From Bradyrhizobium monzae (GTDB lineage Bacteria > Pseudomonadota > Alphaproteobacteria > Rhizobiales > Xanthobacteraceae), in contig NZ_JAIRDQ010000015.1 in assembly GCF_021458635.1 (NCBI RefSeq), forward strand, positions 62,001-126,000: 64,000 nucleotides of DNA, given 5' to 3'. The position numbers and the translations under genes are program-made. Shown here in pieces: positions 34,840 to 42,271 of the stretch (position 1 is its first letter; each line of letters opens with the position of its first letter). The notes beneath the pieces were generated by a model, which made no database searches, was not told the DNA's origin, and saw only the letters and a list, made by a program, of their open reading frames with translations.

Positions 34840-35814
34840 ATGACCAAAGCCGTCCGTGTGCACAAGGTCGGAGGCCCCGAAGCGCTGGTCTATGAGAGCG
34901 TCGAGGTCCCGGCGCCGGGACCAGGCGAAGTGCGCATCCGCCAGCACGCGGTCGGCCTCAACTTCATCGACGTCTATTACCGCACCGGCCTCTACAAGGC
35001 GCCGGGCCTGCCCTTCATTGCCGGCAACGAGGCCTCGGGCGAGGTCTTGGCCGTCGGGCCTGGCGTGACGAATTTCCATCCCGGCGACCGCGTCGCCTAC
35101 TACCACAATCTCGGTGCGTATACGAGCGAGCGCAACATCCCCTGGGAGAAGCTGGTCAAGCTGCCCGACCACATCACCCACGAGCAGGGCGCGGTGCTGA
35201 TGCTCAAGGGGCTGACCGTCTGGTATCTCCTGCACAAGACCTTCAAGGTCGAGCCGCATCATCGCGTGCTGATTCACGCCGCTGCCGGCGGTATCGGCCT
35301 GCTCGCCTGCCAATGGGCGAGGGCGCTGGGGGCCCACGTCATCGGAACCGTCGGTTCGCGCGAGAAGGCCGAGCTTGCAGAAGCCAATGGCTGCGACCAC
35401 GTCATCCTCTACAACGAGGAAGACTTCGTCGCGCGCGTCAAACAAATCAGCCGCAACGAGGGCTGCGACGTCGTCTATGACGGCGTCGGCAAGGCTACCT
35501 TCCCGGGCTCGCTGTCGTGCCTGAAGCCGCGCGGCATGTTCGTTTCTTTTGGTAACGCCTCGGGGCCCGTGCCGCCGTTCTCGATCGCCGAGCTGAACAA
35601 TCACGGTTCGCTGTTTGCGACGCGGCCGAAACTCAACGATTATGTCGGCACCCGCAAGGAACTGCTGGAAGGCGCCGACACGCTGTTTTCCGCCGTCATC
35701 AACGGCAAGCTGCACGTGCCGATCAACCACGCCTATGCCCTCAAGGACGCCGCCAAGGCCCATATCGATCTCGAAAGCCGCAACACGACCGGCGCGTCGA
35801 TTTTGAAGCCGTAG
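34840..35814 (+). CDS. quinone oxidoreductase (zinc-free MDR family, Qor-like)
   Basis: A 324-residue NADPH:quinone reductase-like protein. The N-terminal GroES-like half (VGGPEALVYESVEVPAPGPGEVRIR) contains no zinc ligand set. The C-terminal Rossmann half has the AAAGGIGLLACQWARALGAHVIGTVGS NADPH site near residues 146-172, and DVVYDGVGKATF near 210. It would reduce quinones or similar alkenes in the cytoplasm. ATG 34840 was chosen because GGAGG lies seven bases upstream; a GTG just before is also open. It is convergent with the argD-type gene across a dispersed repeat. Confidence 0.85.
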   Translation: MTKAVRVHKVGGPEALVYESVEVPAPGPGEVRIRQHAVGLNFIDVYYRTGLYKAPGLPFIAGNEASGEVLAVGPGVTNFHPGDRVAYYHNLGAYTSERNIPWEKLVKLPDHITHEQGAVLMLKGLTVWYLLHKTFKVEPHHRVLIHAAAGGIGLLACQWARALGAHVIGTVGSREKAELAEANGCDHVILYNEEDFVARVKQISRNEGCDVVYDGVGKATFPGSLSCLKPRGMFVSFGNASGPVPPFSIAELNNHGSLFATRPKLNDYVGTRKELLEGADTLFSAVINGKLHVPINHAYALKDAAKAHIDLESRNTTGASILKP

Positions 35815-35820
35815 CTCTGC

Positions 35821-35907
35821 CGTCATTGCGAGCGAAGCGAAGCAATCCAGAAATCCCTCCTCGGAGGCAGTCTGGATTGCTTCGTCGCTTCGCTCCTCGC
35901 AATGACG
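35821..35907. repeat. dispersed palindromic repeat (family A)
   Basis: An 87-base near-perfect palindrome. CGTCATTGCGAG at one end pairs with CTCGCAATGACG at the other. Inside, GCGAAGC plus AGCAATCCAGA pairs with TCTGGATTGCT plus GCTTCGC, with a loop around CTCCTCGGAGG. It is a better copy of the element at 24619-24703. It lies between two convergent genes and may act as their shared terminator (inference). Confidence 0.85.
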
Positions 35908-35911
35908 GGTC

Positions 35912-37108
35912 CTAGGCCACCCGTCTCGCCGCGCCGGCCTTGGTCAAGATACCGTCGAGACAATCGATCATCTCGGCGATCTCTGCCCTCGTGACGTTCA
36001 GCGCCGGCATGAAGCGCAGCGTGTCGAGTTGCGGGGCGTTGAGGAGAACGCCGGCCTCGAACGCTTGCGCGACGATGCCGGGCGCGATCGGCAGCTTGAG
36101 GTCGAGCGCGAGCAGCAGCCCGCGTCCCCGCACGCCGCCGAGGCCGTGTCGCGCCGAGACCTTTTGCAGCTCGCTTTCGAGCAGCAGGCCGGTCTCGGTG
36201 ACCGCCTTCAGGAACTCGGGCTTGCCAACCTCCTCGAGCACCGCAAGGCCAGCCGCGCACATCACCGGGTTGCCGTTAAACGTGCCGCCCTGGTCGCCGT
36301 GCTCGAAGCAGGAGGCGCGTTCGGTCGCGAGCAGCGCTGCGAGCGGCACGCCGCCGCCGATGCCCTTGCCGAGCGTCATGATGTCGGGCGCGATGCCAGC
36401 GTGCTCATAGTGGAAGAGCTTTCCGGTCCGGCCCATGCCGGTCTGGATCTCGTCGAAAATGAGCAGCAGGCCGTGCGTTTCGGTGAGCGTGCGCAGCTCC
36501 CGGAGGAACGCGTCGGTCGCCGGCCACACACCGGACTCGCCCTGGATCGGCTCGAGCATCACCGCGACGGTGTTGCTGCCGATCAGCGTCTCGACCGAGG
36601 CGATGTCGTTGAGCTTTGCCTTCTTGAAGCCGGCGACCTTCGGCTCGAACAGCGGCTCGAACGCCTTCTTGCCCGAGGCGGACATCGTCGCCAGCGTCCG
36701 TCCGTGGAAGCCGCCCTCGAGCGTGATGATCTCGAACGCGCCGTTCTTGTGCAGGCAGCCGTATTTGCGCGCGAGCTTGATCGCGCCCTCGTTGGCCTCA
36801 GCGCCGGAATTGGCGAAGAACACCTGGTCGAACGCGCTGTTGGTGACGAGGGCCTGCGCGAGCTTGAGGCTCGGCTCGTTGTAAAAGGCCGGGCTCGGTG
36901 TGAGCAACCGCTTGGCCTGCGACGTCAACGCATCCGCAATCGCCGGCGGGGAGTGGCCGAGGCAGTTCACGGCCCAGCCCTGCACGAAATCGAGATAGCG
37001 CTTGCGGCTGTCGTCCCAGAGGTATGAGCCGGCGCCACGGACGAACACGGCCTTGGGCCGTGCGGTGATGTCCATCAGCGCGTCATACGGATGGGTGGCG
37101 GTGGTCAT
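35912..37108 (-). CDS. argD: acetylornithine aminotransferase family protein (ArgD-type)
   Basis: A 398-residue PLP enzyme, class III aminotransferase, matching acetylornithine transaminase (arginine synthesis; often also succinyldiaminopimelate for lysine). It has the PLP phosphate site NSGAEANEGAIKLARK near residue 100, IFDEIQTGMGRTG near 220 with the PLP-nitrogen Asp, and the Schiff-base Lys in TLGKGIGGGVP near 250. ATG 37108 follows GAGGAG. argF, a usual partner, is not downstream, so this may be a monocistronic or second copy. A 29-codon Arg-rich ORF and hairpin lie upstream. An ornithine-type transaminase cannot be excluded. Confidence 0.82.
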   Translation of the reverse strand: MTTATHPYDALMDITARPKAVFVRGAGSYLWDDSRKRYLDFVQGWAVNCLGHSPPAIADALTSQAKRLLTPSPAFYNEPSLKLAQALVTNSAFDQVFFANSGAEANEGAIKLARKYGCLHKNGAFEIITLEGGFHGRTLATMSASGKKAFEPLFEPKVAGFKKAKLNDIASVETLIGSNTVAVMLEPIQGESGVWPATDAFLRELRTLTETHGLLLIFDEIQTGMGRTGKLFHYEHAGIAPDIMTLGKGIGGGVPLAALLATERASCFEHGDQGGTFNGNPVMCAAGLAVLEEVGKPEFLKAVTETGLLLESELQKVSARHGLGGVRGRGLLLALDLKLPIAPGIVAQAFEAGVLLNAPQLDTLRFMPALNVTRAEIAEMIDCLDGILTKAGAARRVA

Positions 37109-37150
37109 GTCGGACTCCTCGTGAGGCAGGGGCGGGTGAAAAAGGAACGC

Positions 37151-37188
37151 GAAATGCAAGAAGGCCGCACTTTGCGGGTGCGGCCTTC
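37151..37188 (-). terminator. hairpin terminator in the argD leader (candidate attenuator)
   Basis: A perfect 11-base stem, GAAGGCCGCAC paired with GTGCGGCCTTC around CCGCAAA, reads on the minus strand and is followed by TTGCATTT, a weak U-rich run. It lies 26 bases after the stop of the Arg-rich leader ORF and about 50 bases before the argD start, where an attenuator terminator would sit. It would also stop any transcript entering from upstream. Confidence 0.6.
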
Positions 37189-37214
37189 TCGAAAACTGTG
37201 CTGAATTTACTGGT

Positions 37215-37304
37215 TCAGCGGCGTCGTCGGACATGGCGCAACCCATCATCGTCGCGGGAGCGACGACGCATGGCCTGGCGCAGATGGGTCCGAGAATTGA
37301 TCAT
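37215..37304 (-). CDS. candidate arginine leader peptide upstream of argD
   Basis: A 29-codon ORF starting MINSRTHLRQ, with 11 arginine codons, including a run of three near its middle (MRRRS) and four at its very end (VRRRR, then stop). The first run uses CGT CGT CGC and the last CGA CGA CGC CGC. The two runs are complementary: 37221-37229 can pair with 37261-37269 over nine bases, and the first run can instead pair with 37247-37255. A TTGACA lies about 33 bases before the ATG, so the transcript might be nearly leaderless, as described for trpL in Sinorhizobium. There is no strong ribosome site. I found no record to cite, so the function is inference. Confidence 0.5.
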   Translation of the reverse strand: MINSRTHLRQAMRRRSRDDDGLRHVRRRR

Positions 37305-37313
37305 GGGACGGGT

Positions 37314-37342
37314 CCGTACAGCTGAATGGCAGGGCTTGTCAA
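37314..37342 (-). promoter_or_regulatory. candidate promoter for the Arg-leader/argD transcript
   Basis: TTGACA on the minus strand (37342-37337) is a perfect -35 hexamer. Sixteen bases on, TGTACG is a weak -10 (three of six). Transcription would start near 37307, a few bases before the leader ATG. Confidence 0.45.
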
Positions 37343-37535
37343 GCGGGCGTTTTGCAGAACACCCGCTCGGCGTGCATCGGTCAGGCGGCATCGCGCGACA
37401 GACACGAGGATGCACCATGATTTCACACATCATCGTTAGTCTGCGGGAGCGCTGCGTGATGACGTTGTGCTAAAGCGAGACCCGAGCATCCCTATGGAAA
37501 CCATCACGCCTCTAGCGCGTTTGTGATGTCGGAGC

Positions 37536-38555
37536 GTGAATTGGTTCGAACCGGACATGTTACCGGGGAGACCAACCGGCACGGGACCAACCAGACAGTT
37601 TTCAGCCTTGTCCGAAACGCCTTATCCGATCGACCTCGACAGCATTCGCGGCGCGTTTCCGCCGGGCATCGAGGCGCCGCCTTTGCTGCTGGATTTTGCC
37701 GGCTGGCTGAATGGGCGCGCCTGGGGCAGCGTCGGCTGTTTCTCGCTGCAAGGCCAGTTCTCCGACCACGCCCCGATCTTCGACGGCAGTCCCTTGCGCG
37801 ACCGCTTCGCGTTGTTCATGCGCCTGCCGGACGGTTCGGCCGTCGGCGGCTGGTACGGCGCCGGGCTCGATCGCGACGATCCTCCGATCGTGGGATTGGG
37901 CTCGGAGGGCGACTACGAACTGCTCGCGCCGTCCCTTGACGCGTTGCTTGCTAAACTGACGGCGCAGCAATTCGACAAGGCCTGGCACGATCTGCGGCCG
38001 CACGACGAGGTCGAGCCTCAGACCGTCGAGCTTGCGCAATGGCTCGCCCGACGGCCGGCGGGCGAACCGGTGCTATCAGAGGATGGCGTATTCGAGCTGC
38101 CCGACTTCCGTGGCTTCGTCGAGAAGTGGAGCCGGGATCGCGAGGAATTCTGGGCCAATCACCGCCTGATGGCCGAGCTCGGCTGGCGGCTTGCCGCGCA
38201 TCTGCCGAAGGGCAAGAACGCCTGGGACAAGACGCATTTCGAGGTCGCGATCGTCGGCAAGCAGTACGAGGCGCGCGTCCTGTCGCGCGGACCGCAGCCG
38301 TTCGAGGAGGCCGCTTCGATCGAATCCCTGCTGCGCGACCTGCGTGACGAGATGCGCCGCGCGCAGCCGGAGCTCGGGCTGTGGTACGCGATGAAATTCG
38401 GCCTCTATGCCGACGGCCGCGTCATGCCGAACTTCGAATACGATGTGCGCCCGACCATCGAGGGCGAGCCGGCAAAGCTGGCCGAAGCTCAGTCCGATCT
38501 CGCCCGCGCCCCGCGCCCGGAGCGCTGGGTGCCGAAATGGCTGGCGGAGGCGTAG
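37536..38555 (+). CDS. two-domain protein with SUKH-like and YezG-like features
   Basis: A 339-residue soluble protein with no signal peptide. Residues about 50-150 end in PPIVGLGSEGDYELLAPSLDALLAKL, which resembles the closing part of SMI1/KNR4 (SUKH) domains. Residues about 225-325 (HFEVAIVGKQYEARVLSRG, then WYAMKFGLYADGRVMPNFEYDVRPTI) resemble YezG/DUF600-like domains. Both families often act as immunity proteins to polymorphic toxins, but no toxin gene is adjacent and the similarity is by eye. The GTG start at 37536 is poorly placed after GGAGC; a later in-frame start at 37557 is possible. No family is firmly assigned. Confidence 0.55.
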   Translation: MNWFEPDMLPGRPTGTGPTRQFSALSETPYPIDLDSIRGAFPPGIEAPPLLLDFAGWLNGRAWGSVGCFSLQGQFSDHAPIFDGSPLRDRFALFMRLPDGSAVGGWYGAGLDRDDPPIVGLGSEGDYELLAPSLDALLAKLTAQQFDKAWHDLRPHDEVEPQTVELAQWLARRPAGEPVLSEDGVFELPDFRGFVEKWSRDREEFWANHRLMAELGWRLAAHLPKGKNAWDKTHFEVAIVGKQYEARVLSRGPQPFEEAASIESLLRDLRDEMRRAQPELGLWYAMKFGLYADGRVMPNFEYDVRPTIEGEPAKLAEAQSDLARAPRPERWVPKWLAEA

Positions 38556-38617
38556 ACCAGCGACGCTACGCGCTCGCTTGTGAGCTGGATGATCTCACGT
38601 GTACATTCGCAAAAGGC

Positions 38618-38703
38618 CGTCATGCCCGGGCTTGTCCCGGGCATCCACGTTCTTCGAACTGCGCGTTAAGGCATGGATGGCCGGGACGAGCCCGGCCATG
38701 ACG
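38618..38703. repeat. dispersed palindromic repeat (family B)
   Basis: An 86-base palindrome. CGTCATG with CCCGGGCTTGTCCCGGGCATCCA on the left pairs in outline with GGATGGCCGGGACGAGCCCGG and CATGACG on the right. A diverged copy is at 20639-20706. It lies between the immunity-like gene and rimO, which converge. Confidence 0.8.
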
Positions 38704-38732
38704 CTGCGGGGAATTGGGGTGCGTGAACGACT

Positions 38733-40058
38733 TCAGAACCCAGCGACGCTGCCGTGCAGATCGTACTGGTCCGCGCGCTCGATCTTCGCCGTGACGATCT
38801 CGCCGACGCGCAGCGGGCGGCGGCTGGTGAGATAGACTGCGCCGTCGATCTCGGGCGCATCGGCCTTGGAGCGGCCCTTGGCCACCGTCGGGCCGACCTC
38901 GTCGATGATGATCTGCTGGCGCGTGCCGACCTTGCGCTTCAGCCTGCGCGCCGAGATCTTCTGCTGGCGGGCCATCAGCGCGTTGTAGCGTTCCTGCTTG
39001 ATCTCGGCGGGCACTGCACCTTCGAGCGCATTCGACGTCGCACCCGCAACCGGCTCGTATTTGAAGCAGCCGAGCCGATCGATCTCGGCCTCGTCGAGCC
39101 AATCGAGCAGATAGGCGAAGTCGGCATCGGTCTCGCCGGGGAAGCCGACGATGAAGGTCGAGCGCAGCGCGAGATCGGGACATTCCTCACGCCAGCGCTT
39201 GATGCGCGCCAGCGTCTTGTCCTGGGCGGCCGGGCGCTTCATCGCCTTCAGCACGTCTGGGCTCGCATGCTGGAACGGGATGTCGAGATAGGGCAGCACC
39301 TTGCCCTCGTTCATCAGCGCGATGACCTCGTCGACATGCGGGTAGGGATAGACATATTGCAGCCGGACCCAGGCGCCGAGTTCGCCGAGCTCGCGGGCGA
39401 GGTCGAGGAATTTGGCGCGGACCTGGCGATCCTTCCACGGGCTCTCGGCGTATTTGAGATCGACGCCATAGGCCGAAGTGTCCTGCGAGATCACCAGCAG
39501 CTCCTTGACGCCGGCGCCGACCAGGCGCTCGGCCTCGCGCAGAACGTCGTCGGCCGGACGCGAGACCAGGTCGCCACGCAGCTTCGGGATGATGCAGAAG
39601 GTGCAGCGGTTGTTGCAGCCCTCGGAGATCTTCAGATAGGCGTAGTGGCGCGGCGTGAGCTTGATGCCCTGCGGCGGCACCAGGTCGAGATGCGGATTGT
39701 GGGCGGGCGGCAGCGCACGATGCACGGCATCCAGCACGCTCTCATATTGCTGCGGGCCGGTGATCGAGAGCACGCCGGGATAGGCCTCTTCGATCTGCTC
39801 GGGCTCGGCGCCCATGCAGCCGGTCACGATCACCTTGCCGTTCTCGGCCATGGCCTCGCCGATCGCCGAGAGCGATTCCTGCTTGGCACTGTCGAGGAAG
39901 CCGCAGGTGTTGACGATGACGATGTCGGCTCCGTCATGCTTGCGGGCGAGCTCATAGCCCTCGGCGCGCAGGCGCGTGATGATGCGCTCGGAATCCACCA
40001 ATGCCTTGGGGCAACCGAGTGACACGAAGCTGACCTTGGGCGCAGCCGTCTGATCCAT
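38733..40058 (-). CDS. rimO: ribosomal protein S12 methylthiotransferase RimO
   Basis: A 441-residue radical SAM enzyme that adds a methylthio group to the conserved aspartate of ribosomal protein S12. The N-terminal UPF0004 domain (residues 1-110) has the three cluster cysteines (SLGCPKALVDSE, NTCGF, TGCMGAEP). The radical SAM centre has CNNRCTFC near 150, and a C-terminal TRAM domain covers about 375-440. The order and length are standard. The ATG at 40058 was preferred over a TTG two codons earlier. It is divergent from nasT. Confidence 0.95.
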   Translation of the reverse strand: MDQTAAPKVSFVSLGCPKALVDSERIITRLRAEGYELARKHDGADIVIVNTCGFLDSAKQESLSAIGEAMAENGKVIVTGCMGAEPEQIEEAYPGVLSITGPQQYESVLDAVHRALPPAHNPHLDLVPPQGIKLTPRHYAYLKISEGCNNRCTFCIIPKLRGDLVSRPADDVLREAERLVGAGVKELLVISQDTSAYGVDLKYAESPWKDRQVRAKFLDLARELGELGAWVRLQYVYPYPHVDEVIALMNEGKVLPYLDIPFQHASPDVLKAMKRPAAQDKTLARIKRWREECPDLALRSTFIVGFPGETDADFAYLLDWLDEAEIDRLGCFKYEPVAGATSNALEGAVPAEIKQERYNALMARQQKISARRLKRKVGTRQQIIIDEVGPTVAKGRSKADAPEIDGAVYLTSRRPLRVGEIVTAKIERADQYDLHGSVAGF

Positions 40059-40170
40059 ATCCAAATCTGCCTGATTGACGGGCTTGAGCTAGTCCCAATT
40101 GCTCATAATTACAACCCTTTGCATCGGCGTCCGGCATGCTATGGATGAATCGCCGGGTTGCGAGTGAGCT

Positions 40171-40761
40171 ATGAGCGCCGAACAGTCGCCCAAAATCGTG
40201 ATTGTCGACGAAAGCCCGATCCGGGCCGCGATCCTCGAGGAGGGGCTGCGCGAGGCCGGATTCACGCAAATCGTCCATATCCGCGAGATGCAGAGTCTGC
40301 TCGCCCGTATTTATGCGGTGGACCCTGACATCATCCTGATCGATCTGGAGAACCCCAGCCGCGACGTGCTGGAGGCGATGTTCCAGGTCAGCCGCGCCGT
40401 GAAGCGGCCGATCGCGATGTTCGTCGATCAGAGCGATTCATCTTCGATTCAGGCCTCCGTGGAGGCAGGGGTGTCCGCCTACATCGTCGACGGGTTGAAG
40501 AAGGAGCGCATCAAGCCGATCCTCGACCTCTGCGTGTCGCGCTTCAACGCTTTCGCCAAACTCCAGGAGGAGCTGGAGCGGACCAAGTCGCAGCTCGAGG
40601 ACCGCAAGATCATCGAGAAGGCCAAGGGCATCCTGATGAGGGTCAAGGGCCTCAACGAGGACGAAGCCTATGTGCTGCTGCGCTCCACCGCCATGCGCGA
40701 GAAGAAGAAAATCGGCGAGATCGCGCAGTCGATCATTACCGCGTCGGAGATGCTGAAATGA
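40171..40761 (+). CDS. nasT: ANTAR-domain response regulator NasT
   Basis: A 196-residue antitermination regulator. A receiver domain spans residues 5-120 (KIVIVDESPIR, DIILIDLENP with the expected Asp, and a Lys near 110). An ANTAR RNA-binding domain spans about 135-195 (IIEKAKGILMRVKGLNEDEAYVLLRSTAM). NasT binds two-hairpin leader RNAs and lets transcription pass terminators of nitrate genes. Bradyrhizobium NasT is also reported to act on the nos (nitrous oxide reductase) leader. It is coupled to nasS by a 4-base overlap. Confidence 0.92.
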   Translation: MSAEQSPKIVIVDESPIRAAILEEGLREAGFTQIVHIREMQSLLARIYAVDPDIILIDLENPSRDVLEAMFQVSRAVKRPIAMFVDQSDSSSIQASVEAGVSAYIVDGLKKERIKPILDLCVSRFNAFAKLQEELERTKSQLEDRKIIEKAKGILMRVKGLNEDEAYVLLRSTAMREKKKIGEIAQSIITASEMLK

Positions 40762-41921
40762 CCGCTCCGCTTCGCATTGGATTCATCCCGCTGGTCGATG
40801 CCGCCGCCCTGATCGTCGCCGTCGACAAGGGCTTTGCCGCGGCCGAAGGGCTCGAGGTCGAGCTAGTGCGCGAGGTGTCCTGGTCCAACGTGCGCGACAA
40901 GCTCAACATCGGCCTGTTCGACGCCGCGCATCTGCTCGCGCCCGTGGCGATTGCGTCCTCGCTCGGGCTCGGTCACGTCAAGGTGCCGATCGCAGCGCCC
41001 TTCAATCTCGGCATCAACGGCAACGCGATCACGGTGTCGCCGGCGCTGCACGCCGCGCTGATGGAGGAGATCGACGGCGACCGTTTTGATCCGCTCGCGA
41101 CCGCAAAGGCGCTGGCGAAGGTGGTGGCCAAGCGGCGCAAGGCGGGCGCCGATCCGCTCACCTTCGGCATGACCTTTCCGTTCTCGACCCACAATTACCA
41201 GTTGCGGTTCTGGATGGCGGCGGCCGGCGTCGACCCCGACGAGGACGTGCGTCTCGTCGTGCTGCCGCCGCCCTTTATGGTCGACAGTCTCGCCAACGGT
41301 CATGTCGATGCGTTCTGTGTCGGCGCGCCCTGGAATTCGGTCGCGGTCGATCTCGGCATCGGCCACATCCTGCATTTCGTTTCCGACATCCTGGTGCGCG
41401 CGGCTGAGAAGGTGCTGGCTGTGCGCCAGGTCTGGGCCGACAAGCACCCGGACGTCGTCGCGAGCCTGGTGCGCGCGGCCGTGAAGGGGGCCGAGTTCAT
41501 CGAGCAGCCCGCAAATCTCGCGGAGGCCACGCAGCTGCTCGCGCGGTCCGAGCGGATCGGTGTCGATGCCGAAGTGATCCAGCGCTCGCTTACCGGGCGC
41601 CTGAAGATCTCGCCTGACGGCGCGGTGCGCGAGAGCGGCCGCTATCTTTTGGTGGGACGCGAAGGGGCAGGGCGTCCGGATCCTGTCCAGGCCGCGTGGC
41701 TCTACGCCCAGATGGTGCGCTGGGGACAGACGGCGCTCAGCCCGGAGGCGCTCAGGACGGCCATGGCCGTGTTCCGGTCGGACCTCTATGACGCCGCCTT
41801 GGGACGGAACGGAGAAGGTCAACCCAGCACGCCGTTTGGCGCCTTTGCCGGACCGGCCTTCGACCCCAGGGACATCAGCGGCTATCTGGCCTCTTTCGAG
41901 GTCGGACGGCGGACGCTTTAG
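40758..41921 (+). CDS. nasS: nitrate sensor NasS (NrtA/CmpA-like binding protein, cytoplasmic)
   Basis: A 387-residue protein of the NrtA/CmpA nitrate/bicarbonate-binding family, without a signal peptide, as expected of the cytosolic sensor. It begins LRIGFIPLVDAAALIVAVDKGF and has LTFGMTFPFSTHNYQLRFWMAAAGVDPDEDV near 138-168 and FCVGAPWN near 195. In nitrate-free cells NasS holds NasT inactive; nitrate releases it. The tight nasT-nasS pair and the following nitrite genes support this role. Confidence 0.9.
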   Translation: MTAPLRIGFIPLVDAAALIVAVDKGFAAAEGLEVELVREVSWSNVRDKLNIGLFDAAHLLAPVAIASSLGLGHVKVPIAAPFNLGINGNAITVSPALHAALMEEIDGDRFDPLATAKALAKVVAKRRKAGADPLTFGMTFPFSTHNYQLRFWMAAAGVDPDEDVRLVVLPPPFMVDSLANGHVDAFCVGAPWNSVAVDLGIGHILHFVSDILVRAAEKVLAVRQVWADKHPDVVASLVRAAVKGAEFIEQPANLAEATQLLARSERIGVDAEVIQRSLTGRLKISPDGAVRESGRYLLVGREGAGRPDPVQAAWLYAQMVRWGQTALSPEALRTAMAVFRSDLYDAALGRNGEGQPSTPFGAFAGPAFDPRDISGYLASFEVGRRTL

Positions 41922-41934
41922 TGTCTGCCTAAAA

Positions 41935-41989
41935 AATAAGCATCTTGATTCGAAGCTTATTCTTTGGGCCATTGCTGCCCGAAGCAGCA
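41935..41989 (+). promoter_or_regulatory. two hairpins after nasS
   Basis: Just after the nasS stop, AATAAGC (41935) pairs with GCTTATT (41955-41961), a seven-base stem. Then TGCTGC pairs with GCAGCA around CCGAA (41973-41989). No U-run follows directly, so termination is unsure. They may be an RNA-stability element or a protein-binding site. Confidence 0.4.
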
Positions 41990-42065
41990 TGAATTTTGAT
42001 CCACTTCATGCGCTGCACACAAACCTAACGCACTGATTCCACGTCGCTTTGCAGTTTATGCTGCG

Positions 42066-42082
42066 TTGGCACACGTCTTGAA
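42066..42082 (+). promoter_or_regulatory. weak sigma-54-like promoter before the nitrite operon
   Basis: TTGGCAC, five bases, then TTGAA matches the sigma-54 pattern at the -24 box but lacks the GC of the -12 box. The spacing is right. A sigma-54/NtrC promoter is common before nitrate and nitrite assimilation genes. The mismatch makes this tentative. Confidence 0.35.
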
Positions 42083-42093
42083 TAGGAGTTTCC

Positions 42094-42210
42094 GAGCTGC
42101 CCGGCGTGGGCGCCGGCGGCTCCAGATCCATGGTGGATTTCCGCAGCAACGAAGCTGATCGGATCGTTCCGGGTTCCGGCTGGGCGCTTAGGCGCCTTCA
42201 ACCGGCTCCC
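42094..42210 (+). promoter_or_regulatory. structured leader of the nitrite operon (candidate NasT target)
   Basis: Two stem-loops lie in the leader before the transporter gene. One is 42094-42122 (GAGCTGCC pairs with GGCGGCTC, with an inner GGCG/CGCC stem). The other is 42171-42210 (GGG...CCC outer, GGCGC/GCGCC inner). NasT-type regulators bind paired hairpins in such leaders. I could not confirm the hexaloop A1/G4 signature or a clear U-run. The full 350-base gap 41922-42271 holds these elements and no gene. Confidence 0.4.
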
Positions 42211-42271
42211 AGCGATCGACGTCCGTTCAACCCGTTGACGCCGCCTGCGCGCGGCAAGCTGGAGCTTCGAT

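Noticed and set aside
37215..37433. A 72-residue minus-strand ORF extending the Arg-rich frame upstream
   Set aside because: The added part has no ribosome site, lies across the TTGACA box and has no coding character. The shorter 29-codon ORF fits better.
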